This document shows, piece by piece, positions 1 to 13,182 of a stretch of DNA of 64,000 bases. The stretch's first letter is position 1. Every line of letters begins with the position of its first letter. The notes under the pieces are model-generated. The model did no database searches, was not told the origin of the DNA, and saw nothing but the letters and a program-made list of their open reading frames with translations. Origin of the DNA: Zea mays (lineage: Eukaryota; Streptophyta; Magnoliopsida; Poales; Poaceae); NCBI RefSeq assembly GCF_902167145.1, contig NC_050097.1, positions 168,732,923 through 168,796,922 of the forward strand. Reading direction: 5' to 3'. The position numbers and the translations under genes were made by a program.

Positions 1-2221
1 AATTGGCCCTACACCGGTTATCAGATTTTTGGTGTTGTGAAATTTCCCTCGCTTTATCCGATAACCTGATGCATCTTGTGCTAAATTGTTAGCTCTGTAA
101 TTCCCAACCCTAGAGATGTGATGAATGCTGAATTCGTCAAAAGAATAAATTATGCTCCAACATTTTTCAAGGTAACTATTTAGAGTGCCATCCAGACATT
201 TATACTTTTCTAATACCTGTTGGACCACTAGCTGAGAATCACCAAGTGCCTTCACATGTTTCACTCCCATATAGCTTACTAACTCCAAGCCAAATAGAAG
301 GGCTTCATACTTAGCTTGATTATTAATACAATAAGTTTTCAATTGGCTAGAGAAGTCGAAGGAAGTGTTACTTTGTGAAACAAGCACAATACAAATTCCT
401 TGCCCTTCGTTGCAAACCGATCCATCAAAATATAGAGTTCAGGGAGTAACAATGAGATATGATACGCCTAGTTCAGGAGCATTATCAATCCGATGTTCTA
501 CAATAAAATCTGCTATGACCTAGCCTTTCATAGATTTCAATGGTTTATAGGCCAAGTCATATTCTATGAGTGCATAAGCCCATTTACCAATTCTACCACT
601 CATTATCGGGTTTTGTAGCATGTACTTGATCATATCGGCTTGACCAGAAACAATGCAATGACTAGACAATAGATAACACCTACATTTGGTGCATGCATAA
701 ATTAGGCATAAACATAACTTCTCAATACAAGTGTACCTTGTTTCAGCGTCCACCAGTCTGCGACTTAGGTAGGTTACCACATGCTCCTTCCCTTTGGTCT
801 CTTGTGTCAGAACAGCTCCAATAACTCTATCTTCGGTTGTAATGTATAATCTGAACGATACTCCTACCTGCGGTGCTTTTAACACTGCAGCCGAAGACAA
901 ATATATTCTAATAAGGTAAAATGCTTCTTGCTGCTCTGCCCCCCAGGTAAATTCAGAATCATTTTTAAGCCGAAGGATAGGAGTGAATGCATCGATCTTC
1001 CCGGCTAGATTAGAAATAAACCTTCGCAAATAATTTACTTTGCCTAGGAACTTTTGCATTTCAAGCTTACAGGTCAGAGGCCCCACGTTCTGAATAGATT
1101 TGATTCGGTTAGGGTCTATTTATATACCATGTTCATGAATGATAAACCCTAAGAACTTACCAGCTGACACTCCAAAAGCACATTTATGTGGGTTCATTTT
1201 AGACCATACCGACGCATTTTACCAAAGGCTTTACGCAAATCAGCTATATGAGAACTAAACTCAGTCAATTTAACCACAATGTCATCAATGTAAACTTCCA
1301 CTGTGTTTCCCAATAGCTCGTGAAAGATCAAATCCATAGCCCTCTGATAAGTAGCCCCAACATTTTTCAGACCAAATGTCATGACAACCCACTCAAACAA
1401 ACCAATGAAGCCTAGACATATAAAGGCCGTTTTACACGCGTCTTCTTCGGCCATGAAAATCTGGTTATATCCGGCATTGCCATCAAGAAAGCTATTAATT
1501 CTATTTCTTGATGCATTATTAATCAACGTGTCGGCTATGGGCATACGATATTCATCTTTAGGAGTAGCTCTATTTAAATTGCGGAAATCAATGCATACTT
1601 TGAGCTTCCCTGATTCTATCTTCTCCACCGGCACAATATTGGATACCCACTCCGCGTATCTGCAAGGTCTAATAAAGTTAGCTTCCAACAGCCGGTGAAT
1701 TTCGTCCTTTATCCGTGGGAGTAAATTTGGACGAAATGTTCTGGGTTTCTGCTTGGAAGGTCTGAAGCCAGACTTAATAGGTAGCTGTTGTTCTACTATC
1801 TCTCGGCCTAATCCTGGCATCTTGGTGTAATCCCAGGCAAAGCAATCAGAATATTCTTTTGATAGACCGACCATTTCATTTCTAGGATTGTTTTTCAGGG
1901 TCTTGTTTACAAAAGTCGGCCTTGGAGTTTTACCATCTCCTATATCGATCTCCTCCAAAGGATCGGCCGATGTAAACCCCTGTCCTAACTTGTCGAGATC
2001 TCTGAATTCTTCTATTATGTCTCCCACAGAGGAATCAGATGATCTCTGTGTGACTGCGGACCGTCCGGTCTAAGAGTCGGACCGTCCGCGACACTGGTTT
2101 TATGTTGCGGTGGCTGTTTAGCCTTAAAAGCCGAACTGTTCTGCGACAGACTGGACCGTTCGGCCTTAGAGGCCAGACCGTTCGCGACTAGGGACACGTT
2201 CCTTATGTGTGTACTCATCAT
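1..2221 (-). pseudogene. pol: Decayed Ty3/gypsy (Tat-type) pol: RT and RNase H
   Basis: Minus-strand remnant of the pol region of a Tat-lineage gypsy element. Reading leftwards it holds an N-terminal linker (about 2221-2030), a reverse transcriptase (2027-1194) that keeps the catalytic YIDD motif, and a connection/RNase H part (1086-520). The start of the archaeal-type second RNase H then runs to the window edge. Position 1 corresponds to about 26950 of the related complete element at 24889-34011, so integrase lies outside the window. Frames are broken near 2030, 1194-1086 and 520. It retains a six-C run at 939-944 where the complete copy has only four, so the RT-RNase H frame is intact at that point here. 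It encodes no complete protein. Confidence 0.85.
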
Positions 2222-5200
2222 TTAAACTTTATTAAGGATTTAGCTGATTCTCCATCGGCTCTAGCATTACAGGAATGAAACCCTTTTTATCTATACTTAT
2301 GAACGGATAATCAGAAAAATCTACTCTTGTCAGACACGTAGCAGTCTCATAGGTCTAAAGTATAGGGGCATCGACCATGGCGATACATGCCGATGCATCA
2401 GCATGTACTTGTTCTACATCGTCGCCTACCCATTGTAGTAACATTTGATGTAACGTAGAAGGTAAGCATTGTTAGCATGAATCTAATCTCTGCCTAAGAT
2501 TAGACTGTAATTTCCTTCTACTTCAGCAACGAAGAATGCAGCAGCAAGGGTCTTAGTCCCGATGGTTAACTCAACGGACGTGACTCCCTTCGCTTTGATC
2601 AAACTATCAGTTCCAACGTCGCTAAGGGTCATGTTGGTCTTGACAAGTTCGTCGTCCTATTTACCTAATTTTCTCTACAATGAATAAGGCATTAGATTTA
2701 CGGCCGCCCCCGTCTACCAACATTTTAGCAATCGGTATCCCATCAATGTGACCGCGCACGAAGAGCGGCTTTAAATGATTTACCGATTACTTTGGTTTAG
2801 TGAAGGCGACCTCTTTAGGACCAAAGTCGAATTGAGCAACGATAGGTTCATCGTCGCCGATAATAGTACAATTTGTGGAGAATGTAATAATATTTACGTG
2901 CATACTGGGGTGCTCTGGAGAAGCTTTGTAGTCGACCAGGTCTTCTCCCAGTAGGTCCTCCTCCTCCATGGGTGTCGACACATCGTTGGAGGTGTCCTGG
3001 TGTAGTGCGAACAGTTCGTACTCGAGAATCAGCCGGTCCGTGTCATCCACGGATGGTCCAATCTTTATAGCCGGACTGTCCGCCGTACCTGCAGAGAGCT
3101 GTGAAGTTGTTGTCTCATTTTCTGTCTTCGTGGCCGTTTGATTTATTTCAACGACCTTTGGCCTCCACCTCTTTTGCGGTGGTGGGTACTGCGGATGTGT
3201 GTCATTAAATATTTTTTCTACTTCCTTTTCCTTGCTCTCCTTTGCTCTCAAACATTGCAATTTTCACTTTTGAGACCGTGTTAGTCTTGATGGGCACCAT
3301 CGGGGCATGGAATATTTTGGGTCGGCTGTTTTGATGGCAGTCGTGTCTCCTTCTTTGCTTGTATTGGCTGATTTACCAAAAATCATCGACCCTCCATTAT
3401 TTTTCTGTGTGACGACATCTATTGTACCTATTTTGATGATGTCCTTTTTGTCATTCTCTTGGCATCTGTAGGTATATACCCCCTACCGGATTGGTCGGCC
3501 TTTTGCGGCCGAGTGGTCCGGCAGTCTTGTTGGGCCTGTGCTTGGTGACTGGATTGAGTGGCGCTCAATCGGTCTTGTACTGAAGGTGCCAACCTATTGA
3601 ATACAAATGTTTGGGGTGCCCCCAAGCGGGGTACTGTGGCATCCCAAATGGATATAGTGGCATGCTCCACATTTAATTCGGGGCATATGGCGGTGGTATG
3701 TATGTATATTGATATGGCACATGTAGATATGGGGGTGGAGGTGTCCATGCAGGTACGTTAGGTCTTAACTAGATAGTATGATCTTCCTTCTTTTCCGATT
3801 GGTGAGGTAGTCCAATTGGTCTTACCTGCTGTCGCTCCTGAGTGGGTGAGCGAGGTCGCTTCACTGGCCGGTCACTTGGGCCGGCCTTCTTTTTTACATA
3901 TCTAGACAATAATTGGTCGAAGGTTGGGCCAGATCTGACCAGTCGACCAGCTGTCTTGAACGTGTTAGTTTTCCACGTACCTATTTCTAGTCATCGTGGT
4001 TTGAAGGTACGTGGTTGTCGTGGTTCCTGGGCGTTGCCGGATCGTCTGCTGGAATGATCCGGACTGTTCGGCGATGTCCCGGACCGTCTGCGCCTGTGCC
4101 GGACCGTCCGCGCCGCAGAACAGGTTCTCGTGCTCGGCCACCCGTCCGCGCTTCCCCCAAGTGTTGGAGGTTGTGATGGTAACTTTCAGAGTCTCCCCTC
4201 CATCAGGAGTCTTTTCTGTCACCACTTTCCAGCAAGAAATTTTATTATTCTCATTAGCCTTTCGCGCTTCGCCGATGATGACTTCCTTGCCTTTGCCCTT
4301 ATCGGCCATGCTAGGCCAAATTAGGACCTTTTTGCCCTCGAAGTCAATCACATTCATTGGGTAGGGCTCCGTATCCACCTGCATTTTCTGAAATTTCAAT
4401 CATCCCTTGTTAAAAGCCGATTGGATTTATCGTCGAAATACATTACAATCATTAGTGGCATGGGAAAAGCAGTTGTGCCACTTGCAATATGTGCGACGTT
4501 TAGTTCGTCGGCGGGTGGAACAATATGATTTATCTTAATGTTGCCATTTTTTAATTATTCATCGAATATCTTATCACATTTGCCAACATTAAATGTAAAT
4601 TTAACCTCCTCTTGTCATTTCTTTTGAACTGGCTGTAAGGAGGAACAAACCATAGATTTGGCCTGCTTGGGCCAAACCATTTTGGCAGCGTAAACTTCTT
4701 TTGATTCGTCGTCCGAGCTACTATGGTCACACTCTACTATATGGACATTGTGACGAATCGTTTTAGCAGTTTCTTTGCTTCGGCTTTCACAAGCCAAAGC
4801 CCTCTGATGTAATTGTGCTAGCGTGAAAAAGTGGATGCCTTCTAATCTTTCTTTTAAATAATATCATAATCCATTAAAGGCTAATCCTGCTAGCTGTTTT
4901 TCTGCCAAATGAATTTGAAAGCATCAGTTTCTTGTATCCCAGAACTTCTGGATGTACTCATTAACCAATTCGTCTTTTCCTTGTCGCAGGGCCACTAGGT
5001 CTACCAAATCTAACTCAGTCACCAGAAAGAAGTGATCATGGAATTTTTGTTCTAAATTTCCCCATGACAAGATAGAATTAGGAGGTAATGTGGCATACCA
5101 TGCGAATGCGATTCCTGTTAAAATGAAAATAAACATACACGGAACGCCTATGTGTCGGCCTATGTGTTCTCGTGTGCTCTTTCCTTGGTCACCTAAAAAT

Positions 5201-6385
5201 TTTGCGAATTCGGGTATCCTGGTTCCCTGTGGGTATGGTGGTGGTCAAATCAGCTGTCATAAGTTCTCTGATATGACTGCCCCCCAGGGACCATGCTTAC
5301 TCCGAGCTTATCTTGGAACGCCCCAGCTATTTCTTCCCTTACTATATCGATAGCTGCTAGTGGGAGACCACCGGCTCTCTGGTCCAACATGGGTGAGGTT
5401 GTTTGGATATTAGTTTATTGTCTTCCCCCATTGGTTTGGGTTTTGTGGCACATTCCTTTCCCTATGTGGCTCATAGGGGTGGTTGTTCCTTTCCGGTCTT
5501 CAAGGTGGGGTCGGAAAGTACTCGCCCGTATGGGTTTGGGATGTTGTGCTATGGTGCTGGTGCATTGTATAGTGCGATGGGAAGTTTAGTTGAGACAGAT
5601 GCGGATTTGGATAACAATCCTCATCGAAAAACTCTGTGCCGGACCGTTCGGTTAGATACGTGGACCGTCCGGCTGTGTGCCTGGACTGTCCAACCATATG
5701 GCCAGACCGTCTGTTGTTGTATGCGGACCGTCTGACTGGGTAGTTTAGGGTTTGCGCAGTACATGGCGGCTCGAGCGCATGTCTCGATAATTCATTAAAA
5801 ATGGGACCGGACGCCGCTGACCCAGACGGTCTGCGCTCATGTGCGGACAGTTCGGACATGCGCAGATCGGCTAATTTATCGCCAATGTGCGTAGGAGGCT
5901 GTGGTTGCTTAGGATACGTGTCTATCGCCATCCCATAAAGGGGTTGTGACTGGTCGTGACAGCCTGTAGCCGATGAATTACGCGTGTTTCCCCAATTCAA
6001 CCTCGTGTGAAGGAAAATTTGCAACAATAGATTTATCAAACGCACGTACTAGCCTTCTATAATCTTTTTGCATACTCCCTATGATATTTTGCATTTGGTC
6101 TCGCTGCTCATCTATATAATTTTTAAGAGATTGGAGCTCGTTTGTGTCACTTACCTCGGGGGTAGTCGCAGTAGGTCAGAGTGAAGCCAGATCTATCGCC
6201 CGTTGTCGAATGACTTTGTTGTTCCTGTCCACCTTGAAGTTGGCCAGCAATTTTGCTTTTGCTTCCTAGATCAGCTGCTCTTTGTGCTCCTCGAACTGAA
6301 GCTATTCGTCAGCTGGCAAGGTTTCCCAAGTCGGCTCGATGATATTGCTGGAGGAGACGTCAGAGTTATCCCTTGAACTAGCCAT
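2222..6385 (-). pseudogene. gag: Decayed Ty3/gypsy (Tat-type) gag-protease
   Basis: Minus-strand gag-protease remnant of the same element. The putative gag start ATG is at 6385-6383, the position equivalent to 33359 in the complete copy. Coding pieces readable by homology are 6045-5500, 5136-4924 (retrotransposon gag core), 4797-4615, 4399-3965, 3748-3428 and 3260-2787, separated by frameshifts and stops. Copies of the CGGACNGTCCG motif, often mutated, lie at about 5640-5870, 4050-4120 and 2050-2110. At about 3665 it has one base more than the complete copy, so the gag frame runs directly into the protease-side frame. Two consecutive TAA codons end the protease frame near 2228-2235. Non-functional. 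Confidence 0.8.
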
Positions 6386-6443
6386 TGAGGGCCGATCTGA
6401 TAGGTCTATATGTGTTGTCCCCAGCGGAGTCACCAAAAAAGTG

Positions 6444-7094
6444 TGTTGGCGTCGATCCGGACGCCAATCACTGTATTGAGAACCGATGGCGGTGCTCTCT
6501 GCACAGGCGCGAATGGTCCGCGGCCAAGGGTCGGACGGTCCGTGACCTAGCGCAGGGCATGGGTTCCCTGCCTGACGGGTCGAATGGTCCGCGCCTAGAG
6601 GCTGGACGGTCTGCGCATGCGTAGGGGTGGCAGAGTTTGTCGGCGGCGCCTGAATCTCGCTCCCGAGAGGGACCCCGTCGGGGAGGAGAGGTTCTAGGCT
6701 TCGTCTAGTTGGTAGGCCACCCTAGACACCTCTAATCGACGTAGAGCCGAAGAGAAGCGAATAATCTTGGGTAGGGAAAGGCTAATCTAGATCTATACTA
6801 GAACTACTCCTAATGCCTAAGGCAAAAATGAGATATAAACTGATTATTTATTCGATTGTTCATCTACAAATCGGCTGTAGCCCTCATTGATATAGAGGGG
6901 GAGGTCTGGACCCATTACAAATGATCTCAGGAGTTAATTCCACGAATTTAGCTAATAAAACCCGCGAGAAACTCGGAACCCTAACTGGTTCTACGCACGA
7001 GCGGACCGTCCGCGCCACCAGTGCGGACCATCCGGATCGTGGAAAGTCCGGCCTCGAGGCTGGACTGTTCGCCCAGTCATTTCGGTGCCCAACA
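6444..7094 (-). repeat. 5' LTR of the decayed Tat-type gypsy
   Basis: A 651-bp LTR with TG...CA ends, next to a primer-binding-like stretch (about 6420-6438) that matches the complete family member. It carries decayed CGGAC-type motifs at 6515-6545, 6585-6612 and 7000-7075. The TATA region near 6888-6896 is degenerate compared with the clean TATA of the complete copy. The element is minus strand, so this is its 5' LTR; its 3' LTR lies off the left edge. The five bases after it (GATAC, 7095-7099) would be one half of the target duplication. Confidence 0.8.
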
Positions 7095-7234
7095 GATACG
7101 ATAATTAAATCTTCTAATATAGCAAAAAAAGCAAGTTAAAAATGTTTCTGGTTTTACGTGCCGGTGCATCAGGTAAGCTTGTATGTCGCGCAACGCGCCG
7201 CTCCGCCTCCGGTGCTATTTTGCATGAGTCGACT

Positions 7235-7859
7235 TAGAGATGGCTATGGGTAAATACTCACCTGGTATTACTATCCCATACATATATCCATGACAAAAAA
7301 TTCATGTTGGGTCACTCATATCTACTAGTGGGTACGGATTTACCTGATACCCATACCCATGTGGGTATGAGTCACCGTCGGGTCACCCATACCCATAAAG
7401 ATTAAACATTTACATTATACAAATGTCAAGTATATCCATCTAAATACCATTACAAAATTTCTAGCATCATTCAATTATCTATTCAAGAACACCATAGATA
7501 ATTGGACAAAGTAGCAACACTAGGATAGTACCACACAACACATTATATGTTCCATTATATGGTCATCAAATAGTTGTTAATCCTTTTATGACATTATTGT
7601 CCAAAATGTTGTTAAATAGTCAAAAGAGATGGATGAATAAAGTCTAAGTTCATGCTTTTGGGCTAAGTTTATACCGGGTATGTTATACCCACGGGTTAAC
7701 GGGTATGGATGAGGGTGGAATGTTTTAATATCTGTTTGCCCACTGCGTGAAGGTTTTTCTCAATAAAAGACTCATGGTACAACATTTAGCCCATATACAT
7801 AACCTAATAGAGTAAATACCTATCAGGTATCGGGTCATGGGTACCCATTGCCATCTCTA
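7235..7859. mobile_element. Non-autonomous hAT-like transposon (625 bp)
   Basis: The ends are inverted repeats: TAGAGATGGCTATGGGTA at the left, and the complement of TAGAGATGGCAATGGGTA at the right (17 of 18 matching). It is flanked by a perfect 8-bp direct repeat AGTCGACT at 7227-7234 and 7860-7867. An 8-bp duplication and TAGAGATGGC-type ends fit the hAT superfamily. The interior is AT-rich with repeated GGGTA/TACCC words near both ends and no transposase-like coding region, so it would depend on a transposase elsewhere. Confidence 0.85.
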
Positions 7860-10236
7860 AGTCGACTCTGTATCCAACAACTAAACATACATTACTTTAA
7901 ATCTCCACATGATGTGTTTGCTAGTGTTTATGTTTGTAGTTTACATGATGCAAAGTGGTTTTGGACAAAGGCATTGAGGGAGCAACACCTCAAAGAATAC
8001 ATTAGAAGACTCATTGAAGACTTAACAACATCAAGCAAAGTCCAAGACACAAGTCAAGAAAAGCCCAAGTGAAGAACCTTGAAGATGAGAAGATGGGTTG
8101 TTTCTAGGAGCATCAAACTAGTCCGATGGTGCACCGGACCTTAGGCCAGACCAAGTGTGTAGAGAGCACTTAGTATGCACCCTATGTAGTTGGTGCATTG
8201 GGGGCCAGCCAGATCGATTACACAGAGAGCGTTTTTGATGGCATTCTGAGCCTAGCTCACCATACCAATTCGGTGGTATACTGGAGGCTATCCAAACCAA
8301 AGCTCAACAGTCGACAACATTAGCTTCCAATGGCGTGCACTAGACCAGTCTAGTGGTGCATCGGACCTATAGCGAGGAGCAAAGAATATGTTAGATGTCC
8401 AATGGCTAGCCGACATGGAGGGTCATTGGACCGGTCTGGTGTAACTTTAGGGGCGCAACGGACAGGTCTGGTGTGACGCAGAACAGCTAGATTCCTCCAA
8501 TGGCTACCAACCATTTTCAAGTGTGGAGAGCTCAAGAACATTGCTATAATGTAGAAACAACATTGACCAACTTTGTGAGCTAAGGGGGTTGGCTGGTCTA
8601 AGCGTAGCCACCCAGCCTCCTCCGAGGCCACCCGACCACCTAGTTGCCCCCCTTTAGTCCTGTACATGTGACACAAAACAATGCAACATAACTTGTACAA
8701 GGTTGACACGTTTACAAGCCGAAAGACAACATGTCATCAATACATGGGCTTGGAATATAAGGGTGGAGAATAAAACATTCTTCTGATCAAATGGTGGAGG
8801 TCTCCAACTATCAACCGACTTGGAGGAGCACTGTTGATCGTTTTATGCAAGTTGAAAGGAAGGGGAGGGTCGGTCGACCTCCTCTCTGGCCGGCCAACCA
8901 CAAGGAAGGCTGCTCGGTTTACCACTTCATGTGTTCCAACCGACATACCTACCTAAACTGACCTTGTGATACTATAAGTGCCCCTCACCTTGAGAGGGCT
9001 ATAAATGCCCCCAGGATCTCATTTGTAAAGGAAGGAGGAATGAAGAAGAAAAGAGAAGAGTTACACCCTAGAGAGTAGAGAGTAACCTCCTCTTATTTTA
9101 TTACTTTAGGTTAGTTCCTAGGAGTTAGAGTGAGTCCAAGATTTCACCTCGAGAGTTTTGAATCCTTGAAGTCCTGGATATCTCTCTCTTGTATTATCGA
9201 CTATCAAGTGGAATCTAGTTATCTTGTGTGTCATTGTGAGTTCTATCTCCATGTTACTTTGTTACTACACTCAAGTATACGTTACTTTACCTTTACTTCT
9301 TGATTATTGTTGCGGTAGTCTAGGATCACTTTAATTCAAGGCTTAGGATTGTGTTAGTCTTTGTTTATCAAGTCTCGTTTAGCTTGCCGGTGTTATAAGC
9401 CACTACTAGTCTTTATCGCTAGGTTGGCTAGTCCTTAACCTCTGATCTAGACAGAGCTTCCATGATCAAGCTTTGCTTGACCACTGTTATAATGTATCAT
9501 CCTATCCATGTGGTTAAGGTTTGTAGTCCCTCTTGATGACATTGAGAGTATGGAATGTGTAACCCGACCCCATCGTCTGGTAGACCCGAAGGTGATAGCT
9601 GGCTACCTTAGGTGTTTCACCCTTCTATTTATGGAAAGGCTTTGGCGTGCAAAATTTTGCTTGATGCAAGTTCTTTCTTGAAGTACATAAATAATTGGCT
9701 AACCACGAATAATACTTTGCAGAGTAGTAAAAGTAATATATTTGTTCTTTACTCCTTGTTGACCTCCCAGACAACTTTACCTACTACAGAACATAGGGTC
9801 CATATTAGTTTCCTCCCCATAAACCTACCTTTTATTGTACTTACCCCATATAATCACTAGTGCATACACTTACCAAGTTTTACATTTCAATTCAAGTTTG
9901 AGTTTTGTTAATCTATCTTTAGCCTACCGCTTCCCTATGGAAAATATGATACCTGGAATACTCCTAGTGAAGGGTTACAATCGGTCTTCGTGTGGTTGCG
10001 AAGTAAAATCCAACTGGCATAAGAACCACCAACAAATATCCTTTGCTATCCCTACCGGATAGTAGATTGATTGGTCTACTAGCTACAAACACATGATCGT
10101 TAGGGTGAGTGTAGCATGAAGCATCTTGCCAAAAACCACCTTATGCACAACACTGACACTTGCTCTGAGGTCACATAACACCTAGACGAAGTGTTGGATT
10201 GATTGAGCATGGAATGATAGGACTACCTAGGTCCTT
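7860..10236 (+). other. Unresolved repeat DNA with an LTR-like promoter region
   Basis: No convincing gene. Around 8110-8480 are decayed motifs such as ACCGGTCTGGT and GGTGCACCGGACC, followed by a TATA box at 9000 and a CT- and TA-rich leader to about 9600. This is the arrangement of a plus-strand copia LTR, but I found no TG/CA ends or target duplication. The short open frames here have no recognisable domain. From 9610 to 10236 I see nothing identifiable. Confidence 0.4.
9000..9006 (+). promoter_or_regulatory. TATA box of a putative LTR promoter
   Basis: TATAAAT in the context GGGCTATAAATGCCCCC, about 530 bp downstream of the last GTCTGGT-type motif. It resembles TATA boxes of the other LTRs in this window. 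No coding region follows within the readable unit. Confidence 0.45.
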
Positions 10237-12607
10237 TGTCACACCCTACTTTAGAAGGCAATCCAAATGTAAACCATGTACATGCCAGGATTGAAATGAC
10301 ATACATGCGATTGCACAAATATCATATAGTTGCATAGTTCTTGAATGTAAAGAGAATTTAAGGATATTACATACCATAGTATTATCCTTAACATTGTTTA
10401 CAAACTTGAGTGGAAACGATAAACAAAAAGATAGCATGACCCTCCACAAGCATCTGACTAGAGGATCGTCGACCTAGTATTCATATTCATCGAAGTCCCG
10501 GAACTCCTAGAGGTCTGCTTCAACATCTTCTTTAGCTAAGAAGTGGTTGCATCGAGGGCAACCTAGTGTTGTGTGAAGGAAAGGGTGGGTACATAACGTA
10601 CCTAACAAGTGCCCCATTTAGCTAAGGTGGACTAGCTTTATGATAAGTTAAGCTGATAGTAGTTGCTTTTAGATAAACATGTTTTTATTAGCATTTGTCA
10701 AGTTTTAGTATCAACTCCAAAAAATATTAAACCAAGAAAAGTATAACTTGCGAGAATTGATTTGTCATCATAACCAAACCACAATGTCTCTAATCAAAGA
10801 GAAAAACTAGGCCACTCTTAACCATGAGAACAACTAATATATCAGTTTCGAATAACGCTTTAAGAGGTTGTACACTTTATCCACAAGTCTTGATTCCCTT
10901 TCTACCCAAGGAATACGATTCCCCATTTGATCTCTTCTAAGGTGAACTAGTAGTGTCTCACTACAAAGCCTTTACAAATATTTCTTAAAGGTTTTGTTGC
11001 ACGTTGGGCTTCTCTAGTTACTAAGCATAGGGTTTCCCTCCAAAGTGGTGACTAAAAAAACCAAATGAATAAACCTTAGCACTCATCCTTGACAGAGTGA
11101 GGACTATGCCTCATACCCCACACAACATGATGACAAAGCAAACTACACCCTTAGTTCCTCTAATTAATCAACTAAGGGTGTCACATACGACCCTCATGGT
11201 TGCATTATTGTCCTAGATGTTCACTGAACAAACTGGTCCTTAGGGTGAAGCACTCAAGAAACCAACTCGAGCCTCAAGGTTACTATAAAACCACTTTTTA
11301 CTCGATTAGAACACCATATCATTAATTATTGTATCATCATCTCATCATGTTCATTCATTATATGCAAGCACTAGCATCAAATATATAGATCACAACCCTT
11401 TCCTATGGATTAATAAGGGCATGTAATAGTAAACTAGTCATCCTTAGGTTCAACATGTTACGCGAAAAAAGTAAGTTCTCATGTGAATTTAGGACATTAA
11501 TAGAACAAAGGACACTTTTCTTTGTCCAAATGATGCTCAATGTCTTCACTAATAACTCCTTCAGGTTTCACAGACTTATCGTCGTCCACACAGTACAAAC
11601 ATGCATTCAATACAATAACGAAAGAAAGAATAATACACCAAACATTGACACAAAAGGTAGCACCATTATAAAATTGTCCTACTTCTTACTATGTGACTTC
11701 AAGTTCAAGAGTTATTTAAAATAGAAACTTTGTAAGGTAGTTATGCTTTGAACAAGATTCCAGGGTTATATTTCAATTAATCCCTACGTTCCAATTTACA
11801 ATTAGTTTGACTTTTTTACTCCAAGTTTGACTGAATTGTCTTATTCAAAAAAATTTATAATTATTATTAATTGTTATTGTGATACCATTGAGCATATAAT
11901 ATGCTTTAAGCATGGCTTTGCATTTTTCATTTTTTCACAAAAAATTGAATAAGACGAGTCAGTCAAACTTGTCACAAAAAAGTCAAATGAATTTAAATTG
12001 TGATGGAGGGAGTATAAAAAAAAATTTTAGGGATTAGATTTTAATTATGACAAGGTTATAAGGGTTTCGGTGTAAAAGGACAGGGTTCTAATTTTAAAAT
12101 TAAAGACCTATAGGGTTTAAAATGCAAAACCATGGCGAGGGGTTCATTTTATAAACTCAACAAGATTGCAAGGGTTTATATGTAAAAAAGAAGGGGCCTT
12201 TGGGTGTTGAATTTAAAAAGAGGGGTTTAAAAGCAAAAACTAGGGTCTATATACCTTTCTCCAAGAGAAAAAAGACTTATTTGTGATGAAAAATAAAGTC
12301 CAGAATCTTATATGTGAAAACTAGGGACCTAAGGCTAAGAACATGGATTGCGGGTTAGTTCTTAAAAAGGGTGGAGGCTCTTTAACAAAACTACCATGGC
12401 CAAACGAGTATCGACCACTTCCAACCATGAGATTTAGTATGGATGGACGTGATTAGATAATGACTCATCCAACTGGTACAAATGATTATGGAGATTGGAT
12501 GGTGGACGAACAATTGTCATTAGATCGGGTCAGGGTTTTGTTTGTTTGGTCCGATTGAGATTGAACCACTAGGGTCCCTGCCGTTGTGGAATAGGAAGCG
12601 GACAACA
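10237..12607 (-). repeat. Fragment of a long-LTR retrotransposon family, copy 1
   Basis: Starts TGTCACACCC and can be followed in parallel with the copies at 20880 and 61457. The GTAGAGG/ACCC block lies about 620 bp from the start in all three, and the AATTAATCA...AAGGG block about 900 bp from the start. It is more diverged than the others and ends at about 12607, where sequence matching the copia LTR begins. Orientation is inferred from copy 2, whose TATA box lies on the minus strand. No coding potential. Confidence 0.6.
11780..12012. mobile_element. Stowaway-like MITE
   Basis: About 233 bp with long imperfect terminal inverted repeats: CCCTACGTTCCAATTTACAA at the left, and the complement of CTCCCTCCATCACAATTTAA at the right. 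It is flanked by TA at 11778-11779 and 12013-12014. The GGAGGGAGTA end with AATTAGTTTGACTTTTT is typical of grass Stowaway (Tc1/mariner-type) MITEs. It sits inside the long-LTR fragment, so it inserted later. Confidence 0.7.
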
Positions 12608-13169
12608 CATAGGAATTGACATGTCTTGCTAGAGGCTGCTGTCAATTATTGGGCCAAGTAAGAGTACTCGGGCCATGTATATGTGTACGTGAATCTATAG
12701 GGTCACACACTTAAAGGAAAGGAAGCCTAACTCGGATTGGATCCAAAATTGTACTAGGTTTTAGGGTTGCTGATGGGTCTCGGAGTCAGAAGCCCGCCAG
12801 AACGCCTATATTATGAGGAGCGGGGGCACGGTTGGGGTGAACCTAATTCGTCGCCAGCAAACTAGCAATCGTGCCCCTCTCGCCCTCACCAAGTCGCCAT
12901 CATGAATGTAGTAGTTCGGTACACGGCGCTTCCTCCCAGTATGTGTGGATACCTTGAAGGTGCTGCATCTGGAGCACTAGGACGAACTGCACGAGGACGT
13001 GAAGGACACCAATGACTGCACGACACTTCTCGATGTGTCGTCTACATTGACATGGCTTCCACTGCCCTATGACCTAGTGGTAATTCCATGATCTATAACA
13101 ACAGTACTTCTTAGTTTATGGGGTCGAAAATTTTGTTTTGCGCTAGTGTAGCCTCCCCATAATCCTACA
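12608..13169 (+). repeat. Truncated 5' LTR of the old copia element
   Basis: Matches the 3' LTR from about 20775 to 24591 once the nested insertion is removed: shared GACATGTCTTGCTAGAGG start region, GAACGCCTATA block and CCTCCCCATAATCCTA end. The first about 700 bp of the LTR is absent, so it is truncated at the left. It ends in CA directly before the PBS. Confidence 0.8.
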
Positions 13170-13170
13170 G

Positions 13171-13182
13171 TGGTGTCGGAGC
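13171..13182 (+). other. Primer binding site (tRNA-iMet type)
   Basis: TGGTGTCGGAGC one base after the LTR end. It differs by two transitions from TGGTATCAGAGC, the usual initiator-tRNA-Met-complementary PBS of plant copia elements. Confidence 0.7.

Noticed and set aside
9612..10062. Short open frames at 9612-9860 and 9835-10062 as genes
   Set aside because: Under 85 codons, no recognisable motif and no gene-like context.
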